NCBI GenBank assembly: GCA_030538255.1
Contig: JAUNUI010000008.1
Location: 44,942 to 108,941, forward strand
DNA: 64,000 nucleotides
Direction of reading: 5' to 3'
DNA from: Pelistega sp.
GTDB lineage: Bacteria > Pseudomonadota > Gammaproteobacteria > Burkholderiales > Burkholderiaceae_B
Shown here: piece after piece, positions 16,795 through 27,404 of the stretch
Layout: every line of letters starts with the position of its first letter
How positions within the stretch are numbered: position 1 is the stretch's first letter
Notes under the pieces: generated by a model
The model's input: only the letters and a program-made list of their open reading frames with translations
Database searches by the model: none
What the model was told of the DNA's origin: nothing
Translations under genes and position numbers: made by a program

Positions 16795-17244
16795 TTAATC
16801 CTTACGGTATGCATCATGGCAAGAACGGCATGATTGACCAGCTTTACCGAATGCCGCTTTAAACTTATCAAGCTCACCCGAGTTTGCTGCTACCGATAAG
16901 GCTTCAATTTGCGTTCTAAAATTCGTACGCTCATCCTCAAAACCCTTCGCATTACTCCAAATCTCAGGCTTAGCATTACCGCCCTCAGTACCAGGAGCAA
17001 ATGCAGGCCATGGCAATGCTGCCAATACCTTCACAATCTCTACATTGCTCTTAATACTTTCTGCATCATACTCAGCTTGACCACGGGCCACTGGCGCCAT
17101 ACGACCAAAGTGAGAACCCAGCAAAAGCTTGGCTGCTTGACGATATTCAATCGCTTCTTCTGGTTTTTGGAATTGGGCATTAGCAGCACCTGCAGCCAAT
17201 AGGCTAGAACAGGCCAATACGACAAGTGATAGTGACTTTTTCAT
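16795..17244 (-). CDS. Cytochrome c' (periplasmic)
   Basis: A 149-residue secreted protein with signal KKSLSLVVLACSSLLAAGAANA. The mature part follows the four-helix cytochrome c' pattern, opening with FQKPEEAIEYRQAA and ending with the haem-binding motif CRSCH (Cys139, Cys142, His143) followed by DAYRKD. The family binds haem c covalently and often binds or detoxifies nitric oxide. The ATG at 17244 follows ATGGAGAAATA. It converges on a cytochrome b561-type gene; cytochrome b561 and c' genes are often adjacent in proteobacteria, which suggests an electron-transfer pair here. Confidence 0.9.
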   Translation of the reverse strand: MKKSLSLVVLACSSLLAAGAANAQFQKPEEAIEYRQAAKLLLGSHFGRMAPVARGQAEYDAESIKSNVEIVKVLAALPWPAFAPGTEGGNAKPEIWSNAKGFEDERTNFRTQIEALSVAANSGELDKFKAAFGKAGQSCRSCHDAYRKD

Positions 17245-17320
17245 TATTTCTCCATATGGTTTGGTTGAATATTATGCATTACTAATAATACTTTATATGC
17301 ATTAAACTTCCATGACAAGC

Positions 17321-17363
17321 AAAAACCCGCGAAATACAATTTTTCATATATTCACGGGTTTCG
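17321..17363 (-). terminator. Terminator downstream of purB
   Basis: Stem AAACCCGCGAA (17323-17333) with TTCACGGGTTT (17351-17361). On the minus strand the second arm is followed by a T-run. Confidence 0.75.
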
Positions 17364-17399
17364 ATAGATAATTTAAATAAGCTTTAAGGCAAATTTAAA

Positions 17400-18797
<1,398 letters not shown>

Positions 18798-19910
18798 TTA
18801 ATAAATAATGCCACCACCAAGACAGATATCATCTTGATATAGCACGGCCGACTGACCAGGCGTCACCGCCCATTGTGCTTGGTGAAAATCCAGTGTTAGG
18901 CTTTGCATCGTGGCTTGCGCTAAGCGGCAAGCGGCATCTTGTTGGCGGTACCGAGTCTTGGCTCCGTACTCACCGAGCTCTGGTGCATAGCCTGCGACCC
19001 AGCTTACATCCTCAGCTTGTAATTGCGCTTGCAATAGCCATGGATGATCATGACCGCTCACTACATACAAGGTATTGTTTTGTAAATCTTTACGCGCCAC
19101 ATACCATGCATCCGCCGTACCATCTTGTGCTTGATAGCCCTTAACGCCACCAATACCCAGACCCTTGCGTTGCCCTAAGGTGTAAAAAGCCAAGCCCGCA
19201 TGCTCACCAATTTGCTTACCTTCATCAGTAAGAATCGGACCTGGTTTAGTCGGCAAGTAACGGTTTAAGAACTCACGAAAGGGGCGTTCACCAATAAAGC
19301 AAATACCCGTCGAGTCTTTCTTGGCCGCATTTGGCAACTTAAGGTCCTGGGCGATTTCTCGCACTTGGGTCTTATTAATCTCGCCTAGTGGGAAGATCGT
19401 CTTACTGAGCTGGGCTTGATTTAAGCGATGCAAGAAATAGCTTTGATCCTTGCTCGCATCAAGCCCCTTAAGAAGTTGATATTCGGTACGTCCATTATTC
19501 TGCACCGAGCGCACGCGCGCGTAATGGCCTGTCGCGATATACTCAGCGCCTAAGCCCATGGCATGATCTAAAAAAGCTTTAAATTTAATTTCAGCATTAC
19601 ACAAGACATCGGGATTCGGTGTGCGACCTGCGGAATATTCACGCAGAAACTCCGCAAACACGCGATCCTTATATTCAGCAGAGAAGTTAACTGCTTCGAT
19701 ATCAATATCTAATAAATCGGCCACGCTCGCCGCATCAATCCAGTCTTGTCGAGTGGAGCAATATTCAGAGTCATCGTCGTCTTCCCAGTTTTTCATAAAC
19801 AGACCGACCACCTCATAGCCTTGCTGCTTTAATAGCCAAGCGCTAACCGAGGAGTCAACTCCGCCCGATAAACCGATAACGACACGAGGTTTAGTAGTAG
19901 TAGAATTCAT
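18798..19910 (-). CDS. mnmA: tRNA 2-thiouridylase MnmA
   Basis: A 370-residue cytosolic ATP-dependent enzyme that puts sulfur on U34 of Lys, Glu and Gln tRNAs. It has the PP-loop [15 protein letters not shown] (residues 13-27). Two catalytic Cys are visible, one in [11 protein letters not shown] near residue 102 and one in [12 protein letters not shown] near 200; the second carries the persulfide in the family. Length fits. The ATG at 19910 is the only sensible start. It is followed closely by purB. Confidence 0.96.
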   Translation of the reverse strand: MNSTTTKPRVVIGLSGGVDSSVSAWLLKQQGYEVVGLFMKNWEDDDDSEYCSTRQDWIDAASVADLLDIDIEAVNFSAEYKDRVFAEFLREYSAGRTPNPDVLCNAEIKFKAFLDHAMGLGAEYIATGHYARVRSVQNNGRTEYQLLKGLDASKDQSYFLHRLNQAQLSKTIFPLGEINKTQVREIAQDLKLPNAAKKDSTGICFIGERPFREFLNRYLPTKPGPILTDEGKQIGEHAGLAFYTLGQRKGLGIGGVKGYQAQDGTADAWYVARKDLQNNTLYVVSGHDHPWLLQAQLQAEDVSWVAGYAPELGEYGAKTRYRQQDAACRLAQATMQSLTLDFHQAQWAVTPGQSAVLYQDDICLGGGIIY

Positions 19911-19951
19911 GGCGCTATTTTAACGCTAAGCGCTAACAATAGGCGAAAAAA

Positions 19952-19989
19952 AATGGTATTTGCGATGAATCGTCTGCGCCAATACCATT
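19952..19989 (-). terminator. Hairpin between aroG and mnmA
   Basis: AATGGTATT and AATACCATT arms enclose a GCG/CGC-containing loop. On the minus strand a run of eight T follows directly, so it terminates transcription from aroG, which ends about 195 bases upstream. Confidence 0.75.
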
Positions 19990-20183
19990 CTTTGAGAAAC
20001 AAGTTCGCTTTATCTGTTCTGAAGGCACTTTAATGCCAATAACTCTTTATAAAACACCCTAGAACAGATAGTAAACTTCAACACTCATCAATACTCTCTA
20101 CCACACTGCGCCTTACTTCTCTTTACGAGAAATGCGCTCAGGGTTCAATGCTCTCTAACACACCGCACTTAATAAGCTATGAA

Positions 20184-21242
20184 TTAGGCCTTCTGACGGC
20201 GATTAATCACCGCTTGAGCCAAGCGCTCTAACACTTGCTCGGTTGAGTCCCAACCAATACAACCATCCGTAATACTCTGACCGTAAGTCAGTGCTTGACC
20301 TTCAACTTGGTCTTGGCGACCTGCGACTAAGTGCGACTCAATCATCACGCCAAAAATGCGCAGATCACCTGCTTCCATCTGCTGGGCCACATCCTCAAGA
20401 ACGGCGGGTTGATTCTCAGGTTTCTTGCTACTGTTCGCATGGCTTGAGTCAATCATAATACGTGGCAAGATGCCAGCTTTCTCAAGTTCTACACTGGTTT
20501 GCTCAACGAATTCAGCTTGGTAGTTAGGTGCTTTACCGCCACGTAAAATAATATGGCAGTCTTTATTACCAAGGGTCTTCACAATCGCTGAGTGGCCACC
20601 CTTAGTTACTGATAAGAAATGGTGTGGCTGAGAAGCGGCTTTAATGGCATCAATTGCAATGCGGATATTACCGTCGGTACCGTTCTTAAAGCCAACTGGA
20701 CATGATAAACCTGAAGCTAACTCACGGTGTACTTGGCTTTCTGTCGTACGTGCACCAATCGCGCCCCATGAAACGAGGTCAGCAATATATTGCGGCGTAA
20801 TCATATCTAAGTATTCACAGCCTGCTGGTAGACCCTTGGCATTAATCGTCAAGAGTAACTCACGTGCCATACGTAGACCCTTATTAATGTTGTAGCTATT
20901 ATCAAGGTCTGGGTCATTGATTAAGCCCTTCCAACCTACAGTGGTGCGCGGCTTCTCGAAATACACGCGCATCACCACCTCAAGCTCACCCGCGTATTTA
21001 TCACGTAAGACTTTTAATTTGTCAGCATACTCGAGAGCGGCCTTAGTATCATGGATTGAGCAAGGACCCACCACCACCACTAAGCGGTCATCTTCACCTT
21101 GTAATACCTTATGAATTGCTTGACGTGCATTGTAAACGACATCAGTAACGCCATTCGCTGCTGGGTACTCACGCATCAAATGTGATGGTGGGCTTAATTC
21201 TTTAATTTCATGGATACGAATATCATCAGTATTGTAAGACAC
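20184..21242 (-). CDS. aroG: 3-deoxy-7-phosphoheptulonate synthase (DAHP synthase), AroG type
   Basis: A 352-residue class I DAHP synthase. It condenses phosphoenolpyruvate and erythrose 4-phosphate as the first step to all aromatic amino acids. Motifs include VVVGPCSIHDTKAALEYA, VYFEKPRTTVGWKGLINDP, GLPAGCEYLDMI and DSSHANSSKKP. The start is a GTG at 21242, well supported by AAGGAG nine bases ahead. A 255-base leader holds a 28-codon aromatic-rich ORF and a terminator, the layout of transcription attenuation. Which amino acid inhibits the enzyme cannot be read from the sequence. Confidence 0.95.
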   Translation of the reverse strand: MSYNTDDIRIHEIKELSPPSHLMREYPAANGVTDVVYNARQAIHKVLQGEDDRLVVVVGPCSIHDTKAALEYADKLKVLRDKYAGELEVVMRVYFEKPRTTVGWKGLINDPDLDNSYNINKGLRMARELLLTINAKGLPAGCEYLDMITPQYIADLVSWGAIGARTTESQVHRELASGLSCPVGFKNGTDGNIRIAIDAIKAASQPHHFLSVTKGGHSAIVKTLGNKDCHIILRGGKAPNYQAEFVEQTSVELEKAGILPRIMIDSSHANSSKKPENQPAVLEDVAQQMEAGDLRIFGVMIESHLVAGRQDQVEGQALTYGQSITDGCIGWDSTEQVLERLAQAVINRRQKA

Positions 21243-21361
21243 GCTAGAAACTCCTTGTTGATTTGGCCAATTATAAAACCAGTAAAACGATTAATTGCAA
21301 TAATTCCTTGTTCGCCGTCAATGCAGTCAAGAAAATCAGCGCTATTCTAAGGCGGCCAAAT

Positions 21362-21391
21362 AAAAAAAAACCGCCCTATTCCTAGGCGGCT
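21362..21391 (-). terminator. Leader terminator (attenuator) before aroG
   Basis: On the minus strand GAGCCGCCTAGGAATAGG continues into GCGG and nine T residues. The CCGCC/GGCGG stem begins 20 bases after the leader ORF stop and ends about 120 bases before the aroG start. Its 5' arm can instead pair with the leader segment at 21438-21447 (CCTAG-GCGG against CCGC-CTAGG), forming an antiterminator. Confidence 0.82.
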
Positions 21392-21411
21392 CTTTCAGGT
21401 TCTTGCTGTTT

Positions 21412-21498
21412 TTAACGACTGCACGATGTCCTTCTCTCCGCACTAGGCTTCGAAAACCAGAAGTAATAAAAGAAGAAAGACATAACTAAATTTTTCAT
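21412..21498 (-). CDS. Aromatic leader peptide of the aroG attenuator
   Basis: An ORF of 28 codons plus TAA, on the minus strand. It begins MKNLVMS and then has eight consecutive aromatic residues, FFFYYFWF (residues 8-15, codons at 21454-21477), before a polar tail SKPSAERR. Such a run in a short ORF ahead of an antiterminator/terminator pair is the hallmark of an attenuation control peptide like PheL. Mixed Phe, Tyr and Trp codons suggest it senses all three end products. No strong ribosome site is seen before the ATG at 21498; an internal ATG (codon 6) keeps the aromatic run. The inference is strong but untested. Confidence 0.82.
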   Translation of the reverse strand: MKNLVMSFFFYYFWFSKPSAERRTSCSR

Positions 21499-21567
21499 AC
21501 TGTTAATGCTATCACAGCTTTATGACAGTTTTAATAAAAAATGCTGCTAGTGCACAAAAAAGACACA

Positions 21568-21581
21568 CTTTTCATGAAAAG
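21568..21581. promoter_or_regulatory. 14-bp palindrome upstream of the aroG leader
   Basis: CTTTTCATGAAAAG is a perfect palindrome 70 bases upstream of the leader ORF. It could be an operator, but no regulator can be named. Confidence 0.35.
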
Positions 21582-21655
21582 CGAGGGTTTTCATTAGCTT
21601 AAGTTCTTTAAAAACGCTCGCTTAGTCAAGCCCACCCTTGCAATGGAGCTTTAAA

Positions 21656-21764
21656 CCCTCGCTTAAAACCCTCGTTTAAGACCCTCGCTAATGACGGTAT
21701 CAATATATACAAGTTATAAACACACTATCATTAAGCGAAGCATTAACATTAAGCGAAGCATTAA
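21656..21764. repeat. 13-bp and 18-bp tandem repeats beyond the tldD 3' end
   Basis: CCCTCG recurs at 21656, 21669 and 21682 (13-base period). Then CATTAAGCGAAGCATTAA occurs twice in tandem, exactly, at 21729-21746 and 21747-21764. Confidence 0.75.
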
Positions 21765-21786
21765 CGCCTCACTTAATGCTAGAGTA

Positions 21787-23253
21787 TTAAGATGTACCAC
21801 CCACCGTTAAACCATCAATACGAATGGTCGGCATGCCTACACCAACTGGCACACCTTGGCCTTCTTTACCACATGTACCAACACCTGAGTCGAGCGCCAT
21901 ATCGTTACCAATCATACCCACCTTATTCATGGAGTCAGGACCGTTACCAATTAAGGTGGCGCCCTTAACAGGATAAGTAATCTTGCCATTCTCAATCATA
22001 TAGGCTTCAGAAGCAGAGAAAACAAATTTACCACTGGTAATATCAACTTGGCCACCCGCGAAGTTCGCCGCGTAAATACCCTTCTTGACCGAAGCAATAA
22101 TTTCTTGTGGATCCTTATCGCCATTCAGCATAAAGGTATTGGTCATACGTGGCATAGGAAGGTGTGCATACGACTCACGGCGCCCATTCCCTGTCACCGC
22201 AGTCTTCATCAGGCGTGCATTCATGCTGTCTTGCATATAGCCGCGCAAGATACCATCCTCAATCAGCACATTACGTTGTGTCGGATTGCCTTCATCGTCC
22301 ATATTCAAGGAGCCGCGTCGATCGGCAATCGTGCCATCATCCACCACGGTCACGCCCTTAGAGGCGACACGCTCACCAATGCGACCTGAGAAGACGCTTG
22401 AACCCTTACGGTTAAAGTCGCCTTCAAGACCATGACCCACGGCTTCGTGCAGTAGAATGCCTGGCCAACCACTACCTAAAACCACAGTCATCTCACCCGC
22501 TGGAGCAGCTTTCGCCTCAAGATTCACCAAGGCCTCAGAGACCGCTTTATCGACATACGACTGAAGTAAGTCTTCAGTGAAATAGTTCAAACCTAAACGG
22601 CCGCCACCACCTGAATTACCCACCTCACGGCGTCCCTTAGATTCAGCGATCACGGTGAGTGATAAGCGCACTAATGGACGAATATCAGCTTGTAAGCGAC
22701 CGTCACTCCCAGCGACCATCACCACATCATATTCAGAGCCAAGGCCTGCCATCACTTGTACGATGCGCGGATCTTTAGCACGCGCAAGTTGCTCAACACG
22801 CTCTAATAAAGCAATCTTATCAGAGGTGTCTACACTACCCGTAGGGTCAATCGGGGCATAAAGCTTATGTGGTTCAGGTAAGGTCTTGGCAATCTTTGCC
22901 TTACCTTGCCCTTGTCGCGCAATAGTCTTCACGGCCGCTGCGGCTTTTAACAAGGCCTTAGGTGATAGCTCATCGGAATAAGCAAATGCGGTCTTGTCGC
23001 CTGCCACTGCACGCACGCCCACCCCTTGAGAGATACTAAAACTACCGGTTTTAACAATCCCCTCTTCCAAGCCCCAGCTCTCGCTGCGTGTATATTGGAA
23101 ATATAAATCGGCATAGTCGGCCTTATGGCTAAAAATATCCGCTAAGGCTCGCGCCAAATGGCGGTCCTGTAAACCATGTGGCTCAAGTAAAAGAGCTTGT
23201 GCCACCTCAAGTGGGGTGCTATTTGCCATATTTGCTGTACTACTATTCATCAT
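21787..23253 (-). CDS. tldD: Metalloprotease TldD
   Basis: A 488-residue member of the TldD/PmbA family. With TldE it forms a cytosolic zinc protease that matures microcin B17 and degrades CcdA in E. coli. The zinc motif HEAVGHGLEGDFNRKGSS is near residue 260-277. Other family landmarks are GIVKTGSFSISQGVGVRAVAGD, SFVFSASEAY-like GKFVFSASEAYMIENG, and the C-terminal GMPTIRIDGLTVGG. No pmbA is seen in the window. Several ATGs are possible (23253, 23250, 23229); none has a strong ribosome site and the first is used here. Confidence 0.93.
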   Translation of the reverse strand: MMNSSTANMANSTPLEVAQALLLEPHGLQDRHLARALADIFSHKADYADLYFQYTRSESWGLEEGIVKTGSFSISQGVGVRAVAGDKTAFAYSDELSPKALLKAAAAVKTIARQGQGKAKIAKTLPEPHKLYAPIDPTGSVDTSDKIALLERVEQLARAKDPRIVQVMAGLGSEYDVVMVAGSDGRLQADIRPLVRLSLTVIAESKGRREVGNSGGGGRLGLNYFTEDLLQSYVDKAVSEALVNLEAKAAPAGEMTVVLGSGWPGILLHEAVGHGLEGDFNRKGSSVFSGRIGERVASKGVTVVDDGTIADRRGSLNMDDEGNPTQRNVLIEDGILRGYMQDSMNARLMKTAVTGNGRRESYAHLPMPRMTNTFMLNGDKDPQEIIASVKKGIYAANFAGGQVDITSGKFVFSASEAYMIENGKITYPVKGATLIGNGPDSMNKVGMIGNDMALDSGVGTCGKEGQGVPVGVGMPTIRIDGLTVGGTS

Positions 23254-23358
23254 CAATCTATACGCTTTCAATCATTAAGAGGTTTACAAGAACCTAGGAC
23301 TGGTTCTTAAATGCCTAAAGCTTCGCACGAAGCAAAAAGAAAGTTCAACCAGAGAAAC

Positions 23359-23454
23359 CGCTTGCTTTACAAGGCGCTTACTTTGAAAGACACTTGCTTT
23401 AAAAGGCACTTGCTTCAAGAAACACGTGTTCCAAGAACTACTTATTTCTCTGAA
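23359..23454. repeat. Degenerate 16-bp tandem array, six units
   Basis: Units start every 16 bases at 23359, 23375, 23391, 23407, 23423 and 23439. Examples are CGCTTGCTTTACAAGG, CGCTTACTTTGAAAGA and CACTTGCTTTAAAAGG. It lies between the 3' end of the DUF4136 lipoprotein gene and the start of tldD. Confidence 0.75.
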
Positions 23455-23484
23455 AGAACATTCACATTCGCGGGTATCTTAATC

Positions 23485-24162
23485 TCAGTTCACCTTGGCT
23501 TTGGGAGCTTGCTTAGTCGGAATATTCGCTTTTTTGCTAGCATCCACATCGAATGTGATTTGTTTCACTTGGCCATTGGCAAGTGGGAAATCATCTAAGA
23601 CCGAGGCGGCTAAATAAGGCATCACTTGGCTTAGCAAACTACGACTTGAGTCAGCCACCGCGGTCGCTTGATACACGGGCTTACCCGCTTTCTCACTAAT
23701 CTTTAGGTCTAAAGCATAGCGATTATAGCGCACTGGGTATGTCGAAACACGTGGTGTATACATCATACTCATGCCACCGTACCAAGGTCCACCGCCCCAG
23801 CCAAAATTATTCCAACCGAAATAAGGTGAGAACATCCATGGGTCATTATAGACATCTTGGACAATTTGTTCTCGTTCTTCAACGCGAACATCGAAGTCCA
23901 CTAAATAATGGGCACGCTGGGGATTGATGGCCAAATCTAAACCCGTACGCCACATCTGTTGCGAAATTGCGTCCGCATAGGTTTTCAATTCCAGATTCTG
24001 TTCGATATTCTTGCTGAAGGCATAGGTCTTGCCTTGTGCATTGCTGGGCCAATCTTGGAACACATTCACTTGTGTTGTAAAGGTATTGGTCGTGCTGCAT
24101 GCGGCCAATGCTAGCACCGACATACTGAGCGAAACACGCTTCGCCTTTTGCCAAAAAGACAT
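23485..24162 (-). CDS. DUF4136-type lipoprotein
   Basis: A 225-residue lipoprotein; VSLSMSVLALAACSTT places the lipid-bearing Cys near residue 22. The mature region starts TTQVNVFQDWP and contains GKTYAFSK, DFDVRVEERE, a Gly/Trp/Tyr-rich loop near 120-135, and VYQATAVADSSRSLLSQVMPYL. This matches the pattern of DUF4136 proteins, an outer-membrane lipoprotein family of unknown function. The ATG at 24162 is chosen because GAGGAGATTG precedes it. It is divergent from pepN. Confidence 0.82.
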   Translation of the reverse strand: MSFWQKAKRVSLSMSVLALAACSTTNTFTTQVNVFQDWPSNAQGKTYAFSKNIEQNLELKTYADAISQQMWRTGLDLAINPQRAHYLVDFDVRVEEREQIVQDVYNDPWMFSPYFGWNNFGWGGGPWYGGMSMMYTPRVSTYPVRYNRYALDLKISEKAGKPVYQATAVADSSRSLLSQVMPYLAASVLDDFPLANGQVKQITFDVDASKKANIPTKQAPKAKVN

Positions 24163-24304
24163 CTCAATCTCCTCATCACGTAGATTCCTCAGGGACAATC
24201 CCCTGCCAAAAACTACGTACTCACGCTAGGTTTAACCTAAGCGCACTCAAAATAAACACATATCACCTATAATAAACTGTTTTTCTCAACGTTAAAGTTA
24301 AAAA

Positions 24305-27160
24305 ATGTCTACTCGCTCCGAAACTATTTACCGCCACGATTATCAAGCCTATCCATTTGCGATTCACAAGGTGGATTTACATTTCGCCTTGGAACCCAAA
24401 CTAACACGTGTTACCAACACGATGCAAATCAGTGCATTATCAGCGCAGGTGCAAGATTTAGTCCTCGATGGCGAAGATATTCAGCTAGAGCACATCTACC
24501 TTAATGGAGAGCGCTTTAACAATTATAGTTATGCGGATAATCAGCTAGTTTTAAAGGATTTGCAAGGGCAGTTTGAGTTAAAAATCATTTCAACATGTTC
24601 CCCAGCAAGCAATACCACCTTAATGGGACTGTATGTTTCGGGACAGAGTTTCTTTACCCAATGTGAGGCCGAGGGTTTTCGTCGCATTACCTTCTTCCCT
24701 GATCGCCCAGATGTCATGAGTGAATATTTCGTGACCTTAGAAGCGGATAAGGCCTTATATCCTTACCTGCTCTCGAATGGTAATTTGCTCTCTACCCAAG
24801 ACTTAGATAATGGCCGCCATCAAGCGGTCTGGCACGATCCCTTTTTAAAACCAAGTTATTTATTTGCGCTGGTGGCTGGCGACTTTGATATTCGCGAAAA
24901 AACTTGCCAAACCCAAAGCGGGCGCGATGTTCTTTTGCAAGTGTATAGCGATCGCGGCAATGGCGAACAAACCTTATGGGCCTTAGATTGTCTTGAGCGT
25001 TCTATGCGTTGGGATGAGCAACGCTTCGGTTTAGAGTTAGACCTTGACCGCTTTATGATCGTTGCTGTGCGTGACTTTAATATGGGTGCCATGGAAAATA
25101 AGGGCTTGAATATCTTCAATGCTGCTTATGTTTTGGCTGACCCAGAGACTGCCACCGATACCAACTTCGAAGACATTGAATCGGTCATTGGCCATGAGTA
25201 CTTCCACAACTGGACTGGCAACCGCATTACATGTCGTGACTGGTTTCAGTTAAGCTTAAAGGAAGGTCTGACGGTATTCCGCGACCAAGAATTCTCAGCC
25301 GATATGATGGCGCAAGGACTGTCTGAGGCAGCGGCCCAAAGCGCCCGTGCGGTAAAGCGCATCGACGATGTGAGCCGCTTACGCGCTGCTCAATTCCCTG
25401 AAGATGCAGGCCCCATGGCACACCCTATCCGTCCTGAGAACTATCAAGAGATCTCGAATTTCTACACCGCCACGATTTATGAAAAAGGCGCTGAAGTGAT
25501 TCGTATGCAACATACCTTATTAGGAGAAGCAGGCTTTCGTGCAGGCATGGACGAGTACTTCCGTCGTCACGATGGACAAGCCGTCACCTGCGATGACTTT
25601 GTGAATGCCATGGAATCGGTGTATAGCCAACAAAACCCAGGTAAAGATCTCAGCGTGTTCCGTCACTGGTACTCACAAGCAGGCACACCTCATGTGCACG
25701 TACAAACTGAGTACGATGCTATTGCGCAAACTTACACGATTCATCTTGAGCAGTCTTGTGAAAAAGTCGGTATCGAAAAAACGTATACAGACTTCACGAA
25801 GAAGCCCTTCCATATCCCCTTCCATATTGGTTTATTAAGTGAGCAAGGAGAACCACTGAAACTTGATATTACCGGCTTGGAGAATGCTAGCTTAAGTAAC
25901 CATGGCGACGGGGTTATTTTAGCGTTAAAAGAAGCCTCAGCAAGTTGGACAATCCAAGGGGTGATCGTTGATCCAAATGCAAATACTCAAGGTAAAGCGA
26001 GTGGAAGCACTCAAACGAGCAGTGCAGCAGGCGATCGCCTTAATCCTGAAGTGAGCACTGTAGACCTGGCAGACGCCAGTACTCGAGCTAAGGCGCCAAT
26101 CCTTTCAGTCCTTCGCGATTTTTCAGCACCTGTGATTGTTAGTTATGATCGCCCAAATTCAGAGCTGGCGGTTTTATGTGCGCATGACACGAATCACTTC
26201 GCCCGTTGGGAAGCGGTTCAGGAATTCTGCTCACGCGAAATTTTACGTTTAATGCAGGCGATTCTCGATAAGCAAGCGCTCAGTCTCGACCCTCTCTTAA
26301 GCCAAGTATGGCTCACCAACATACAAGACCCACAGATTGATGCCGCTTACCGTAGTTGCCTCTTAAGCCTGCCTGCAGAGAAGGAGCTGAAAGAACGCGT
26401 TGCAGGTCCTTTGCAACCACTGGCCTTATTTGAAGCGCGTGAGTTTGTGCGCAAGCAATTAGCCAGCGATCATCGGGCTTATTGGCAAGCTGTTTATCAG
26501 CGCAATCATCAGCCTGCCTTCAGCCAAGATGGCACAGTCTCGGCGTATAGCCCTGATGCACTGAGCATTGGTCACCGCAGCCTGAAAAATCTCGCCCTGG
26601 CCTACCTCTTGAGTATTCAAGATTCACAAGCATTAGCCTGGGCACAGCTGCAATATGCACAAGCGCAACATATGACTGACCGTATGGGCGCCTTAAATGC
26701 ACTCATGCCCTATGCGCAAGAAGCCCTTATCCAAGCCGTCTTGGGCAGTTTCTATGAACGCTTTGCAGACAATCCACTGGTTGTCGATAAGTGGTTTGCG
26801 CTCCAGGCCTGCTCACCTAAGTCAGGACTAGCGCAGATACAACAGCTACTCCAACATCCTGCTTTCACTTTACGTAACCCCAACCGTGCCCGCGCTTTGG
26901 TCTTCCAGTTTTGCTTAAATAACACACCTGGATTCCATCAAGCTGACGGTGCGGCCTATGATTTCTGGGCCGATCAAGTACTTGCGCTTGATGCCTTAAA
27001 CCCTGAAATCGCGGCGCGCTTAGCACGCACCTTAGACAATTGGGCACGCTTCGCCGACCCGCATAAAGCACTTATGCATAAAGCGCTTAATAAAGTGGCG
27101 AGCAGTAGTACACTATCGAAAAACACGCAAGAAATTATTCAAAAAGCCTTAGCAATATAG
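24305..27160 (+). CDS. pepN: Aminopeptidase N (M1 family)
   Basis: A 951-residue cytosolic zinc aminopeptidase. GAMEN begins near residue 260. The zinc motif HEYFHNWTGNR begins near residue 297, with the third ligand Glu in LKEGLTVFRDQEFS near 320; these positions coincide with E. coli PepN. The protein is about 80 residues longer than the E. coli enzyme. Much of this is a Ser/Thr/Ala-rich insertion near residues 557-597 (QGKASGSTQTSSAAGD and following), probably a flexible loop between domains. The ATG at 24305 follows AAAGTTAAAAA with a weak ribosome site. It is transcribed alone. Confidence 0.95.
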   Translation: MSTRSETIYRHDYQAYPFAIHKVDLHFALEPKLTRVTNTMQISALSAQVQDLVLDGEDIQLEHIYLNGERFNNYSYADNQLVLKDLQGQFELKIISTCSPASNTTLMGLYVSGQSFFTQCEAEGFRRITFFPDRPDVMSEYFVTLEADKALYPYLLSNGNLLSTQDLDNGRHQAVWHDPFLKPSYLFALVAGDFDIREKTCQTQSGRDVLLQVYSDRGNGEQTLWALDCLERSMRWDEQRFGLELDLDRFMIVAVRDFNMGAMENKGLNIFNAAYVLADPETATDTNFEDIESVIGHEYFHNWTGNRITCRDWFQLSLKEGLTVFRDQEFSADMMAQGLSEAAAQSARAVKRIDDVSRLRAAQFPEDAGPMAHPIRPENYQEISNFYTATIYEKGAEVIRMQHTLLGEAGFRAGMDEYFRRHDGQAVTCDDFVNAMESVYSQQNPGKDLSVFRHWYSQAGTPHVHVQTEYDAIAQTYTIHLEQSCEKVGIEKTYTDFTKKPFHIPFHIGLLSEQGEPLKLDITGLENASLSNHGDGVILALKEASASWTIQGVIVDPNANTQGKASGSTQTSSAAGDRLNPEVSTVDLADASTRAKAPILSVLRDFSAPVIVSYDRPNSELAVLCAHDTNHFARWEAVQEFCSREILRLMQAILDKQALSLDPLLSQVWLTNIQDPQIDAAYRSCLLSLPAEKELKERVAGPLQPLALFEAREFVRKQLASDHRAYWQAVYQRNHQPAFSQDGTVSAYSPDALSIGHRSLKNLALAYLLSIQDSQALAWAQLQYAQAQHMTDRMGALNALMPYAQEALIQAVLGSFYERFADNPLVVDKWFALQACSPKSGLAQIQQLLQHPAFTLRNPNRARALVFQFCLNNTPGFHQADGAAYDFWADQVLALDALNPEIAARLARTLDNWARFADPHKALMHKALNKVASSSTLSKNTQEIIQKALAI

Positions 27161-27250
27161 AAAATCATATGACCTCAAGCAAGCAACGAGTATTCGCAAA
27201 AGGGTCTTAGTGATATAGGAAAGATAGAGGAAATCATATGCCCCTAAAGT
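27145..27250. repeat. Imperfect echo of the pepN 3' end
   Basis: CCTTAGCAATATAG at the pepN stop, followed by AAAATCATATGACCTCAAG, recurs about 60 bases later as TCTTAGTGATATAG ... GAAATCATATGCCCCTAAAG. It looks like an old duplication containing the stop codon. Confidence 0.55.
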
Positions 27251-27404
27251 AAGCCTAAGGAGCGCTAAAATACCTAGCTATCCTTAGGAATACGTTAAAA
27301 TTTTAGCGACAACAGAATTTCAGCCATAACAGAATACTTAATTACACAAAACAAATTAATCATCAAATTGCGTCATTCACGCAGAGATTTAATAAGGATT
27401 TAAT

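Noticed and set aside
23311-23598. 95-codon plus-strand ORF over the 16-bp array
   Set aside because: Its sequence is mostly translated repeat units and it runs antisense into the DUF4136 lipoprotein gene.
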